DNA of 64,000 nt from NCBI RefSeq assembly GCF_033297405.1, contig NW_026944220.1:2736980-2800979 (forward strand). The letters are read 5' to 3'. The position numbers were made by a program, and so were the translations under genes. This document shows positions 23,592 to 35,106 of the stretch, piece by piece. Numbering within the stretch: position 1 is the stretch's first letter; each line of letters starts with the position of its first letter. Under the pieces are notes generated by a model that saw only the letters and a program-made list of their open reading frames with translations, did not search any database and was not told where the DNA came from. Origin of the DNA: Parathielavia appendiculata (taxonomy: Eukaryota; Ascomycota; Sordariomycetes; Sordariales; Chaetomiaceae).

Positions 23592-24812
23592 TATACTAGG
23601 CGCCCGCCAATTGCAGGCCGGTGATCGGAGGTTGGTCCGCAGCCAAAATTGAGTCTTGACAGGCTGCTCGGTAGCTCGGCCGTGGGGTTCTGCCCATGCC
23701 GACTTGACGTCTGCCACGGCTGAGTCTCAACTCAACCGCTTCACTGGCCAACGAAACTGGACTTGTATCCAAGCCATTTTGCTAAAGTCAACAGCACCGT
23801 CCGTAAGCCCCCAATTCCTCCCACGGAGACCACACACCGAAGGGGGTGATTGTACGGTAAAGCCGGCGCTACCCATCCCCGCCATCGCCAGCCTCGACGG
23901 CCCTCCGCGTGACGGTGTTCAACTGTCCGAGGTTCGTTGGTCTGCATGTTGTTGACGCGCCAATTTTCGCACACAGACAGCCCTGGAGTCGCCGACTCCC
24001 GGGTGCTCGGAGTATCAAATCTCGTCCACCTGTACACCGGCATTTTCGTCTAGCCGAGGACAAGTCCGTCCCGAAGACCAGGAGACCAAAGATTTCCGAG
24101 ATCTCGGGTCGAACAAGGCCGACAGCCCCTGGATGCACCACCCAGCACGACAAGCGTCCTGCTGCTGGTGCATTTGACGAATGCGGGGATATCGGCAACA
24201 CAGATACGCACTCATAAGCAACCCGCCCATTGGCTCAGCTGTCCCGTGTCTGGCACTACCTAGCGAGCCTGGCTCGCGGGGGTTGGATCAGTTTGTGTCC
24301 AAGCCCGGCCCGAGGCCTGCCTGGGAAGGTGGTGCATGGCAGATCTGGAGGACGACATGCAAATCTCAACTCTCCGCTGCCAAGACCGTCATTGCCTGTG
24401 TCCCGTTCAGATCTGGACATCAAATCTGGCCCCGCCAAGACGGAACACAAAAACGTCGTCGCGTCCATGATCCATCCGTTGTGTCCGTACATACTTGTCC
24501 TACCTGCCATTTTCTCCCAATCTGCGTGATTTACGAAACCAGGTATTGGGCATGTCCTCCCCAAACGCACGTCCGTCACGAGAGCGCTTCGTCATACAGC
24601 ACTCTATTGCACGAGAGATGGCATGGTATAAACCGGCCACCGCTACAATGGGACATCCCACACCAGGCGAACCCAAAATGGAAATTTTGCGACATCATCA
24701 GTCATGGCGCTTTCTCAACCAACCCCCACGAAGACTGGAATTGGGTCCCTGGCCTGCCAAGCGCCGGCGCCGGAGCGATCTCTGGGACCTGAGTTGCCCT
24801 GATGAGTCTTAA

Positions 24813-25200
24813 CAATTCAACCCTGTTCATTAGCGGACATGAAAAGGAACCAAGGAGCGTAAGAAAACAAGAAAGAGAGGAAAATATCTGGAATGTAAAG
24901 ACAAGAAGTACGAGGAGGGAAAAGAGAAAGACAAAAGATAGAGAGGAAGAGTGAAGAAAAAAAATAACAATACTGAAACAGAGATAAGAAGAGGACGAAA
25001 AGGAGAAAGACGATGACAGAAAGGAAGAGAAAAGAAGAAAATAGAGAATTTTTAAAGGGGCCAAAGTAAGAGGCAAATATAGAGAGGAAGAGGAAGAGGA
25101 AAGAAAGGGGGAAACAACACGAAAAATATAAGATGCGGTGTACTGTGTAATCCGTAATACCACGTGGGGTCCGCGGTGATAACAGACCAAGGTTAAGATG
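24813..25200 (-). mobile_element. Pyrimidine-core TIR element, copy D (reverse)
   Basis: Here the core is G/A on the plus strand (about 24840-25110), so the element is in reverse orientation to copy C. Its ends (CAATTCAACCCTGTTCATTAG on the left; CCGCGGTGATAACAGACC..GATG on the right) match the two ends of copy C after reverse complementing. TA follows at 25201-25202; the left flank is TAA. More diverged than copy C. Confidence 0.6.
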
Positions 25201-25718
25201 TAATCGGACAGTGGGATACTGTCTTTGTCATCTCACCTGCGAGCCGTTGTCGGGTTCATTGCTTCAGCTGCAGATGAGGTTTGAGACCCCACATTGTTGG
25301 GACTGCAGATGGATCAACACGGGATTAAGCCAGACACAATCCCAGTCAGGACAGGCAAGTAACACATCACGAAAGGCAAATGCACAGGAGCGTCTCAGAC
25401 GCAATCAATTGTGTAGCTAACCAGTAAATGGCAGAAATCGCAGACCATCCCGCCGGTCCTAATATATTTCCCACCTCGGATGAATGACATACAAATGCGG
25501 CTACCATTGACGTAGCGCCATGTTCGACAAGGCAGGCTTGACGCTGCATGCTGAGGAACTTGAAGCCCCTTCGGTAGAGAAGAAAGATGGCTGGTGATGT
25601 GGTGTTTTGTGCGGGATGAAGTGCTGCGATCTATGTTTCCAAATATGTACCCTCGAAGGCGATCCTAGCTGAGCCGGGCGACCTGGCCTGTCGAGTTCTC
25701 CCCCTCCCCCCTAAGAGG

Positions 25719-26624
25719 TCATGACAGCTGACCCGAGAAAACACAGAGAAAAGGCAGTGTGAAGGAAGCGCCTGCCCGAACAATATCAGCAAACGCCGAC
25801 AGAGAAGAGAAGCAAGTCTGAGAAAGGGGAAAACGCACCCAAGCGTCGATGACGGCGCGGGCAGCGTTCCACATGGCGTGGAGGTCGCAGGTGGCTTTGG
25901 TGCAGAGGCCGGCGGGGCTGTTGCACCAGGCGTCGCGCTTCCAGCAGGAGCCGCCGAAGGAGCGAGTGCAGTACTTGGGGTCAGCGTCGCGGGCCATCTT
26001 GAGCGCGTTGCCATGCTCGATGGCGTCATTGACGGGCGGAAGCGGCGCGCTTAGCCTTCCAGCGCGCCTGGCCCTCGCTCAAGCACCGCTTGATCTTCTC
26101 AGCCACGACCTCGGAGCCATCGCGCTTCCAGCAGGACGAGCCGGCGAAGCGGGTGCAGAAACGGTCGATCTTGCGCTCCTGCTTCTCCGGGACGGAGCAG
26201 TCTAGCAGGGCTGGCCGTTGGACGTGACGCAGTACGGCTCGGCATCGCGCTTGCCCCAACATGGCTGGCCAAGGAAGCGAGTGCACCAGGGCTCGTCGGC
26301 GCGCTTCTCGTTGGCCTTGTCCGCGTCCGCCGCGCTGCGGGACGGGGTGAGAGAGCGGTACCAGTAGTCGGGCTCGCCGCGAGTGGCGGCAGTGGAGAGG
26401 GCGAGCTCGTGAAGCTGGCGGTTGACGATCCAGGCAGTCTCGCCGTTGGTCTCGTCACGGGTGGCGATCTCGTCGTTCTGGGCGATAGCGTCGGCGAAAG
26501 CGTCGGCAGCGCGCTTGACGGTGTCGCATGCCTGGCCCTCGGCGTGGCAGTATGTATTGTCATGATCCACGACCGACGCCGAGGCGGCGACGGCCAGGAG
26601 GGTGACGGGGAGAGTGAGCTTCAT
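25719..26624 (-). pseudogene. ppg1: Alpha-class peptide pheromone precursor (two apparent frameshifts)
   Basis: Precursor of a secreted hydrophilic mating pheromone, cut out by Kex2 at KR sites and trimmed by a dipeptidyl peptidase. Residues 1-17 are a signal peptide (MKLTLPVTLLAVAASAS). Pheromone-like units follow: YCHAEGQACDTVKR, WCTRFLGQPCWGKR, YCVTSNGQPC, FCTRFAGSSCWKR, CLSEGQARWKAKR and YCTRSFGGSCWKR, with spacers such as RAADAFADAI typical of Sordariomycete precursors. The first frame stops at 26202-26204; the next unit is readable one frame away, and an extra base near 26034-26036 returns to the original frame. The shifts cancel, so either they are sequence errors in an intact gene or the gene is broken. 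A GTGCGT at 25833-25838 with CAG at 25728-25730 could be a 3' intron; reading through it gives the same stop. Units differ from each other, unlike the near-identical repeats usual in this family. Confidence 0.85.
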
Positions 26625-26767
26625 TGTGTCGAGATTTGCAGAAAGATTGTCTTGTCTGTTTCGAAGGGAGTGCCCGTGTTGTTGATGACCCTTATCGGAT
26701 ATCTTGACTTGTTGGTCGGATTGAGGAGAGGAGGGAAGGGTGCATCAGGAGGCCGAGACGGTTGTTG

Positions 26768-26774
26768 TTTTATA
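26768..26774 (-). promoter_or_regulatory. TATA box of the pheromone gene
   Basis: A perfect TATAAAA on the minus strand lies about 145 bp upstream of the pheromone ATG. A strong TATA element suits a highly induced gene such as a pheromone precursor; most other genes in the window show none. Confidence 0.55.
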
Positions 26775-29700
26775 GACGTGAGATGAATCGTTATTGAGGG
26801 GGCTTTGAGGTTATTGTCTCGATGGTGTATAGACTCGGGCCCGAGGTGCGTGCAGCACACAAACTCGACCTCTCCATCCCCCTCAACATCAAAGACTATG
26901 AGCGGGCATTTCGCCACGGCATAAGAGACCCCTGGCGCTAGAACAGACACAGAAAAAGAGACGCGGGATCGAGACCGAAGATTCCACTGCTGGCGCGAAC
27001 TTGAAGCAAAGAGTTAATTGAGATCCCAATAAGGCAAATTGTGTGCCTCGCAGTCGGAAGGGCCCTTATTCCACCGAACAAAGCATTCTGAGATGGCTGT
27101 CATGAGAAAGGCAAAATTCCGTACGATACATCAGTCGGTCAAGAGTACAGACTCGATGCCCAAGTTCTGGACTCGGTGTGTCCTGGACTGGGGTCCAAAT
27201 GAGGTTATCCTGGTGTTAAGCGTCGAGTTTGCCAAGAAACCCTCACCCCCTATTGAGTGTTTCTTCAGACCCGTTTTAGAAAGTCTTCGCATGTTGATGG
27301 AAGGGAACAGCCGACCAGCTCTACGACTGTTCAACGGCGTCCGTCGCCTCTCGGACATCTCTTAAAGGGTGCAGTGCCAGATTGCAGGGTTGCTCAAGAG
27401 TGGGAACGTCCTTGCGGCTGAAACAGAACGTGGCTGTTGCGGCCACGAGAGCCGGCAGGGAGACGAGATGAGGCACTGGTGATGCTTTCTGTCTTCGATT
27501 CGCCCAACGCATTGCGCAGACACGCCATGAAGTCTGTTTCACTGAATCTCCGCTGCGCCAGAATCGAATATCAAGCAAATAAAGTATATATGGAATGTAA
27601 GAGAGTCAAATTGCGCTGCATTTTCATGGGCAAGTTGGTTCCGGCCTCTCCTCCCAGGGAGGGTCATGTCCAGCCGGCCTTCGAAGATGAAGTTTATCCG
27701 TCAAAGACCAGACCGCAGCTTGATCCACGCCTGCCTTATCTACACATGATTTTGGTGGCGTGATGCCATGGCTTTCACCCCTGTTCTTCAGTGAGGGCTC
27801 TTACCGCGACGCACGGCAAGACTTTCTTCGGGACTCCTTGCATTTCGGTCTCGACTGGCGAGCTACGGTTCCGCCGGCGACTCCTGAGCCTTTAGTTCAG
27901 TCGTCATGTTCCAAATTTACTCGGGCCTCCGCCCAGTGGCAGACTGGCAGTGTTGTTCGTCCCTGAATGGCTTCTGCGGTTTCTCGGCAGAGAATCCCAT
28001 CCTTGAACCAACTCAGTGGACATGTCGATCTACTGTACAGTCAAGCGTCGGCAATCCTTCCCCACTTTCACTGAAAGACAAGGACCTCCACTGACCAGCG
28101 TGGTTGGTTAACTACGGTAGGTATGGAAGTTGTCGCAGTGGCTTCCGAGTTCCAGGTAGACCTCTTTTTTTTTTCTTTTTTTACCTTCCTTTTTTTTCTA
28201 TTCTCTTCTTTTTCCCTTTCAATCGACTTGGAGCATGGGTACGGCCCAACCCTGATTTATTTGTTGAATATCTCGACACATGTTCTGGCCCAGAGCGCGT
28301 CCTTCACCAACCCAGATTTCGACTTTCCGAGTCAGCATTCTAGACCAGGATCTCCTCGATGGCGAGTTGCCTGGTAACCTACAGTACATGAGGTACCTTA
28401 GCCTGGAAGCTCTGACTTGCCAATATCACCACTTTGTCATTCCGCTCGATTTTGAAAACAAGCGGAAATACGGATACACTTGCACTGGCAATATTCCACA
28501 TGACCCAGACATGTCACGGTGCAAACAGCCTGAGATCGGGGGGAATGCCCGTGGCTGTAGTGCTCTTGCAACCACAGAGCTTGACTCAGGGATATAAACA
28601 TTTGGATCAAGGAATAACATGCGTTAGTAATTTTCTCCGTGTTCCCATCCGCCATGTTAACCACAACATGCAAGGAGCAATGGTTTCATAATCTGGGACC
28701 GAACACAGACACACATGAAAAATGGTGGTGTGCTGAGTTTTTCGGCTGTTTCTTGGGTTCCAGTCTATTATTGTCACTAAGTCACAGTCCTCTTGATAAT
28801 CGGGAAATATTCTCATTCATAGCTCTGTTCTGTACCCTTTTCCCCTTGCACCTGGACAACGTATCTGCCTGGGAATGAATGTCGCATGCCCCACAGTCCC
28901 ACCGGAGCTGGTACCATCTCACTTTTCCCCACTGCAGACAAGAATTTAGCAAAACAAGCCCAAGGTGGCACAGATGCCAAACCCAAGGTACCTACCCACC
29001 TATAGCCTGGAACAGATCACCCAGTCAAGCAATGACAACCACCATTCCTGAATTCAGCCGGCTCACAAGTACCTTACGTAGCCCCTCAACCCAGCGACTT
29101 TGTGTTCCTCTCGTGTCACCCCGTTACCGCTGCAGACTCCCTCAGCGATCGGCAACCAGGCTTCCTCCTAATAAACCTGGGAGGTGGGGCAAGAAACGCC
29201 GCCGCTTGAGGCGCTCTTGGTGTCACCTCGGCCGACGTGTCAAGGGTGACTATTTTCGGCGCCACAACCGCCGCCCGTTGACTGGGCAGAGTCCTCCTGT
29301 CATCAACAAGGGACGACCGCCTACTGCTGGATGGCGTCGCCGGTGTGATGACGACCAGAGGCGGGCTGCAATGGGGTATGGGCTGATTCTGAGGCATGCC
29401 CTGTGGCTGCGGTCTTCTCCGCGACTCTCTTGTCTGGGCCTCAGGGGTTGTGTGCGCCATGTTTGGTCTCGTACCAGTTCCTGGTACCAGGCATTGGGGA
29501 ATTGGGCTGCCACGAGAGGTAATCTTGGCAAACATTGAGACCAAACTCTTGGCTGAGATGTTTGGGGTGATGGTTCTCAGCCCAGAAGTGGCGTTCCGGG
29601 AGCTTTCCCAGGATCCATGGGAGACATTGGGCGGGATCTGAGTCCCAACGGGCGGTTGATATGCTACGTAACACCTTGCTGATGTGCGAGAATTCAGCCC

Positions 29701-31630
29701 TACCTCTTTCTTAGGGCGTCCAGGCCAATCAGCGCAGTAAATTGAGCGGTACCCGCAGCTTTTGTGGTTGATGGCTCTCAGCTTTCCCTGGCACGTTGCT
29801 GGGACAGACCTTTGGCTTAGGCCATCTGATAATGACTGTGTTATTACGTCCCTGACGCCGAATTCAGCTGTCTGCGCAGGCATGCAATGAACAAGAAGGT
29901 TTCTGCGAGCCTGCAAAGGCGCTGTGGCTGACGAGATGTTGTCCATGCGGATGACTCTGAACGAGGATTCCGTTGGTCTGTTTTTATACAGTGTTTTAAG
30001 TCGATGAAAGGCCTTGACATGGGCGAGCTTGCGCCATTTCTCCCGTGTTGGCTCTGAGCGTTGCCCCTGAAACCGGGTTTCATTCATGGTTTTGGTACGG
30101 TTTCCAAGTGCAGGGTATCAGTGCACAGCGGTGTGTGTTGATGGGTTATCTGAGGTGCGCTCCTTGACCAGCGTGCTGACACGGAAGTAAAGCCCAGAAT
30201 CTCATAAAGTGCACTCGGGTTAGGTTCTTCATATAAGGGAGCATTGGTGCTGCGGTGTAGGTACCCCTCCTGAACAATGTCTTTGTTTCCTGAAGATGCT
30301 TCACTCTAACAAGCATGCTGTTCAGTCTGTATGTTCCATAGCGTACTAAACGCTTCATAACGTTCTTTGATGGATTTTGTAAGTACATTGAACCACTTGA
30401 GCAACTGAGCATCACGCTCACTGCACATGTGCCATGATAAAAGCCCACGGGCAGTACATGAGCCATAAACTCTCTTTTCAAGCTCCGGGATTTAATAAGA
30501 TTTTGAGCATTTAGTAAATTAGTAGCAGAAATCCTCGAGGATGATGGGGCGAATGTCTCTATTTCAATGGATGAGAAGCGTAAGACGGTATTTTAATGCA
30601 GGGACCTTGCTTCAGAATACCAAAGATTTCTTACTCAAGAGCCAGAAGGGAGATTGGCCAGACCTGCGCAATGCTTGGGACGTATTGTATTGAGGCGGTT
30701 CTGGGGGTGCTTTTTCGTTTGCGTGCTCAGGGGCATGAACACAAGCTTGATCTATCTCTCATGGTCAGCAACGGGCAATAGGAAAGCTGAGAGTGAAGGC
30801 CAGTCGTGTTGTTCTTTGAAACACGTTTGATATCACACCCGGTTGAGTGTCCGCAGGAGTGAATGGCTTGTACAGCATAAAGCAGACAGGAGTTTCCTAG
30901 CTACGGTACCGGTTACGTGCCACCTCAACCCTGTGTCTGGAGTAAGCTGGTATTTACAAAAGAGAGTATCCCTGAAACCCCGGAACACCGTCCGAGTTGG
31001 TTACAAAGATGTTCAGTTCCTTGATGAAACAGCTGAGTTGTTTTGTAGGTATCTAACGGATAAATGACTACTTTGTATTGACAATGTGCTTTATAGCAGA
31101 ACTAGAAGTGGGTAAGGGATTTGTCGGTAGCTCAAGGCACCATTATTTTCTTCATGTTCGTCATAATAGACCCAAGTTTTAGTCACCGTTCGTGCTAGCA
31201 CAGCTTGCCCTTGTCTTGATGTAGGCAGTCAAACTCTGAGCTGTTTCAGACTACTGACTATTCTATCAGACATCTGGCTTTCAGTTGCACCTTTGCTGTC
31301 TGGTTGACAGATCAACACCACAACCCAGGGCAAGGTTCTTGTCACAGGGGCGGCCCGCGTCACAGCAACATCAAGCAACAACCGGTGCCCGCGTGTTGCA
31401 AAATATTACAGGCTCATGTGCTCCCTTGAATGGATAGCACACCGGTTGGCACCAAGTGTTCACAACTTCAGTGAGTTGGAGTTCATAAGCTAAACGTTCT
31501 CCCCTTCAACGATCGCTCTTCGTTTCTTCCACACCGCCCTTCACATCTTCACAAACACCATCACCAACACCCTCCCTCCCTCTCACTCAAGCCCTTGTCA
31601 ACCTTTTCCTTTTTTGCCTCCACAAAATAA
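26775..31630. other. Gene-poor region
   Basis: About 4.8 kb without a recognisable gene. A C/T-only stretch lies at about 28165-28222. The only long open frame is the doubtful one at 29116-30087. The end (about 31500-31625) is a pyrimidine-rich leader-like stretch in front of the decayed gene at 31633. Confidence 0.5.
29116..30087 (-). CDS. Doubtful open frame, 323 aa
   Basis: An uninterrupted minus-strand frame rich in Arg, Pro and Ser (RRRPQPQGMPQ, TPATPSSSRRSS) with no signal peptide, membrane segment or family motif that I recognise. It overlaps a competing 219-aa plus-strand frame at its left end. Its length is above chance for this base composition, but the composition looks like translated non-coding DNA. 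It may be a lineage-specific gene, a pseudogene, or nothing. Confidence 0.2.
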   Translation of the reverse strand: MNETRFQGQRSEPTREKWRKLAHVKAFHRLKTLYKNRPTESSFRVIRMDNISSATAPLQARRNLLVHCMPAQTAEFGVRDVITQSLSDGLSQRSVPATCQGKLRAINHKSCGYRSIYCADWPGRPKKEVGLNSRTSARCYVAYQPPVGTQIPPNVSHGSWESSRNATSGLRTITPNISAKSLVSMFAKITSRGSPIPQCLVPGTGTRPNMAHTTPEAQTRESRRRPQPQGMPQNQPIPHCSPPLVVITPATPSSSRRSSLVDDRRTLPSQRAAVVAPKIVTLDTSAEVTPRAPQAAAFLAPPPRFIRRKPGCRSLRESAAVTG

Positions 31631-31632
31631 TC

Positions 31633-32200
31633 ATGGTAGCCAAGCGCTGGTAAATTGCCAAGTCCTCGGGCTCAACAGTTCGACCGCGGTCATGGCCTGA
31701 CTGGACAATGTTGTCCCGGCGGCTTTCGTGAAGGTGATTCACGACTACCTCGCGCCGTTCGCCGGGCCCGGCGAAAAAACCCCCTGGCACCACCACCATC
31801 AAGAGTTCTTCGTCCAGTTCGCCGACGACCTCAGTCAAAGGGCGGACCGGAGCGTGTCGGAGCTCGAGAACGGCGTTCTGAGCCGTCTGAACAGGAATGG
31901 ATGTGAGTATCAATGGATCGGACGGTTTTTCAGTCCCTTTTGAATAAGAACACGGCGATAAGTGGCTCTAGGAAAGTGCGACACTAACAAGGCCGGCTTC
32001 CTCACAGGGAACAGGACACAGCACTATGAGCAGTTCATCATCGAAGCCGTCGTCATGGACCATCTCTAGGCCGTCAATCACCACAGAAGATGCACCTCAG
32101 GACCAGGGAGTGGGGGCAGGACCCGGTGAAGCTCTTCGCCAACATGTACGAGCTCAACGAAGCAATCTGCCACAACTTTGCCACAACTATGGTAAGTTCC
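31633..32200 (+). pseudogene. Decayed gene of unknown family
   Basis: After a pyrimidine-rich leader there is a run of normal-looking protein: AAFVKVIHDYLAPFAGPG, then WHHHHQEFFVQFADDLSQRA and SELENGVLSRLNRNG. A GTGAGT at about 31901 spliced to CAG at about 32008 gives a further segment, QHYEQFIIEAVVMDHL, which ends at an in-frame TAG. Past it, in another frame, comes DPVKLFANMYELNEAICHNF before a GTAAGT. The combination of a stop, a frame change and intact splice signals indicates a recently broken gene. I do not recognise the family. Confidence 0.4.
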
Positions 32201-32784
32201 ACCCATCATGTTTGCTTCTGCTCTTTGTTTTGTGGCCTTCGAGTGCCTGGGTATTGGCCTGTATTCTATCCAAGAAAAAAAAGAAAAGGAAAACAAGAAC
32301 AAAACAGGGGATTTCTTTGGCCAGGGGGTAGCTTCTTGACATGACTTCGCTGGACGGTCAGATCGCCATGTCACGGCCGGCAAAACAACCCTGAGAGGGC
32401 ACCTCCTCGTCTCAGCGCATTGCTAGCACCTCGAACAAAACAGGCGTCGCTGACTTTCTTTACTTGATGTTTAGGAAGAGAAGGATCTGTTCATATTTTC
32501 TAGGAGGACTACATCGGGATGCCACAATCAGGGACCAAGGGAGGCCTATTAGGCAGTTGCGCGCAGATTTCTTGAAGCCAGAGCAGAACGGATGTTACAG
32601 GTAGCTGTCTGGCTCCTCTGGCAAGACGTGTAATCCCAAGAAGGTCACGGATAGCAAACTGAAGTCTGTGCACGAGAGTTATGGGATGCTCTGGACACAT
32701 ACATTCAGGGAGATTATGGTGCAAAAAAGGCATACCATCATAAGGTACTTTTAGGTGTCAGAAGCAAAACATAATAAATAGTTC

Positions 32785-32855
32785 TGCGTCAGCCGCGAAT
32801 CGAACGCGGGGCCCATCGATGGCAACGATGGATTTTACCACTAAACCACTGACGC
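32785..32855 (-). tRNA. tRNA-Gly (anticodon GCC)
   Basis: 71 nt without an intron. The acceptor stem pairs GCGTCAG with CTGACGC, followed by discriminator A. The D loop carries AGTGG, the anticodon stem pairs CATCG with CGATG around loop TTGCCAT (anticodon GCC), and the T arm is CCGCG-TTCGATT-CGCGG. The internal B-box GTTCGATTC is intact. A T-rich Pol III terminator is not obvious immediately downstream. Confidence 0.95.
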
Positions 32856-33576
32856 TGGAAACTATGCCTAAGAAGACTAACCAATGATATCTAAAGCCCT
32901 AAGTGACAGAAGGAATCCATGCTGAACTGATAATCGGCGATTCCCGAAGCACTAAACACAACCAGTATCCAGGCTACACATACTGCATGCAAACACGGCA
33001 TGGACCCGACGACAAATGCAAAATGCATATAGCTCACGCAGGAAATATGTACGTCCAATCATTGCGGCCCTTCCCATGGCAGAGAAAGGGAAGAACCGCA
33101 CCCAAGATCGAGCGCTGAAGGAAGGACAACCCCCCTTCAATTCCTCTCCATTCTGTTCGAAAATCTACGATTTGGGTCGTGGGTCACAAGCCAGACTGCG
33201 TAAGCGCAGCCTGGGGACCTCGTAAATCGCCTTGGAGCTAGTTTCGAGAACGTTGAAATTTGCGTTGTTCATGGAGAGGAAAAGGAAGAAAGAAATCAGC
33301 AATGGGGAAATTTTGGTGGTTTTGAGGTCGCAGGAGTGGGTCTCTGTGGCTTGCCCGAATGGCTTGCGATTGGGCCTGCAGGAACTGTGGCACATGCTCC
33401 TCTCTGACTTCCGGGAATCCAAGCTGGCAATCGGCCAAGCCGCAAGCAGCCGAGCCGCATTGTCGTTTGTGCCAACGTCAGTCGACGAACGGAATCCTCG
33501 CCCTCCTTCATCCCTCGTTCAGAAATGTTCTGAAAGCTTTGAGACACCTCGACGAACACACAATATACCGCGCAAA

Positions 33577-34489
33577 ATGAACGCAGCGCAGACCGTTCCG
33601 GGGTTCTTGCTCCCGCGCCTGAGCTGGACTTCTTCCCTCTCCGGACCTGCATCTATTCCAGGGGCTTCGGCAGTTGTCTTTCAGCAAGCGAGGAATACCA
33701 CCAAGAGGGCAGTACGGTATACGATATCAAGAAGGCTGCTTCATGCCGCGGATGCGAGCCCCATGAAGAGCTGCGGTGGCTTGAGGGTTAATACCAACAG
33801 CACCCGTCAGGCCAGGAGTCTGAGCAACATCGTCCGCCATCCCGGCCTCCGCCGCTCATTCCACGCCTCCCCTGAACGCAGGCGCGACCATCACTTCGAC
33901 ACGCTGCGCTTCGTACAACGCCTGCAAGAAGAGGGCTTTACCGAGGAGCAGTCCGTGGCCATGATGAAGGTGCTGAACGACGTCATCGAGGAGAGGTAGG
34001 CCTTACCTTTCTCTGCCCCATTCCTCTTCCCGAGAACTGCCAACTAACCCTTTACCCAGCATCCAAAACCTCACCCGCACCATGGTGCCGCGCGAAGAAG
34101 CAGCCAAGACGACCTACACACAAAAAGTCGACTTCGCCAAGCTGCGCAGCGAGCTGCTCTCGGCGGACAGCACCGAGTCCAACGCGACGCGGGCGGCGCA
34201 CGAGAAGCTGACCAACGACATTGCTAAGCTCAGCTCACGGCTCCGCGACGAGATTGGGCGCACACAGGCCAGCGTGCGACTCGACCTCAACCTGGAGAAG
34301 GGCCGCATCCGCGAGGAGGCCGTGTCACAGGAGCTCAAGATCAAGGAGACCGAGACCAAGATCGAGCAGGAGGCGGCCGCGCTGCGCCAGCAGCTCGAGC
34401 AGGTCAAGTTCCAGACGCTGCAGTGGCTGATGGGCGTGTGCACGGGCTTCGCGGCGCTGCTGTTGGGTGCTTGGAGGTTGTTGATGTGA
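33577..34489 (+). CDS. DUF1640 / MCUR1-like mitochondrial coiled-coil protein
   Basis: Member of the CCDC90/MCUR1/Fmp32 family, inner-membrane proteins linked to respiratory-complex assembly and, in animals, calcium-uniporter regulation. Model: join(33577..33995,34060..34489), 282 aa. The N-terminus is basic and Arg/Ser-rich, fitting a mitochondrial presequence. The family core begins FDTLRFVQRLQEEGFTEEQS and, after the intron, ESIQNLTRTMVPREEAAKTT. A long coiled coil follows (about 180-255), and the protein ends in one membrane helix, WLMGVCTGFAALLLGAW. An upstream in-frame ATG at 33232 was rejected because the extension is non-conserved and ATG 33577 has good context (CAAAATG). An open C-terminal membrane anchor with a coiled coil facing the matrix side is the family arrangement. 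Confidence 0.9.
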
Positions 34490-34764
34490 GGTATTGGGGC
34501 GTGCAGGGCTCTTGTTGTGTGTGTTTCTATTACTGCTTACGATACCAGCAGCTGAGCCAACACAGTTGTGTCTTTTGGGACATCACTGTTTGTCATGTGC
34601 AAAGAAATTAGAAGCTGTCTTTGACGCTTAGTCAATGCTGCCACAGATCCGATCATGGATGTTCACCATCGCTCATTGTTGAGACTCTCGATGGTCTTGC
34701 CTAAGCGAGTCGGAGTGTGTAACAGGACTACGGTGGTTATTGTTAGATGGTTCCTTTTCTATAA

Positions 34765-34959
34765 CCGTGTATTATCAGCGAGTGGCCTACATCAGAGAGT
34801 GACCCAGCTTAATAGCTTTAGCAGGGCTGCATCTAACCGAATGTCTGATAAGAAATTGATATCGCTCCTAACTATTTTCATCGAATTTTGGCCTGCAGCC
34901 CTGCTAAAACTGTTAAGCTGGGTCACTGCTGATATGGGTCACTCGCTGATAATATACGG
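34765..34959. mobile_element. Hairpin MITE, pogo-like family
   Basis: Inverted arms 34765-34831 and 34894-34959 share CCGTRTATTATCAGCGAGTG, AGTGACCCAGCTTAA and AGCAGGGCTGCA. TA follows on the right (34960-34961); TAA precedes on the left. The internal subterminal motif AGCGAGTGRCC resembles the ends of the pogo relic at about 40900-40950 and the MITE at 13705, but the outermost bases differ, so it may belong to a sister subfamily. Non-coding. Confidence 0.8.
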
Positions 34960-35106
34960 TACCGTATCGTTTTCATTGCTTTATTCTTGTATTTACTAAC
35001 GTGATTCACCATTGACTCGGACACCCCATTGAGTCGGACACATTTTCCGGACTATGCCACTACAAACTGCCAAAAGTCCACCAGAATCTGATGCAATCAA
35101 TTGAAA

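Larger units (their letters stand above)
22440..25718. other. Gene-free region upstream of pyruvate carboxylase
   Basis: It contains the pyruvate carboxylase promoter (from 22440 rightward) and the downstream side of the pheromone gene. No gene is supported. Two pyrimidine-core repeats lie here (23304-23591 and 24813-25200). Short open frames on both strands between 23650 and 24800 overlap one another and show no family motif. Confidence 0.6.

Noticed and set aside
28140..28300. A fifth pyrimidine-core element
   Set aside because: A C/T tract is present and TGGTTGGTTAACTACGG nearby is faintly like the left end, but no convincing right end or TA flank is visible.
28879..29538. 219-codon plus-strand frame rich in Arg and Trp
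   Set aside because: It competes with a minus-strand frame over the same bases, has no motif, and looks like translated non-coding DNA.
33232..33576. Upstream in-frame ATG extending the DUF1640 protein by 115 residues
   Set aside because: The extension has no presequence character and is not needed; ATG 33577 gives a mitochondrial N-terminus in good context.
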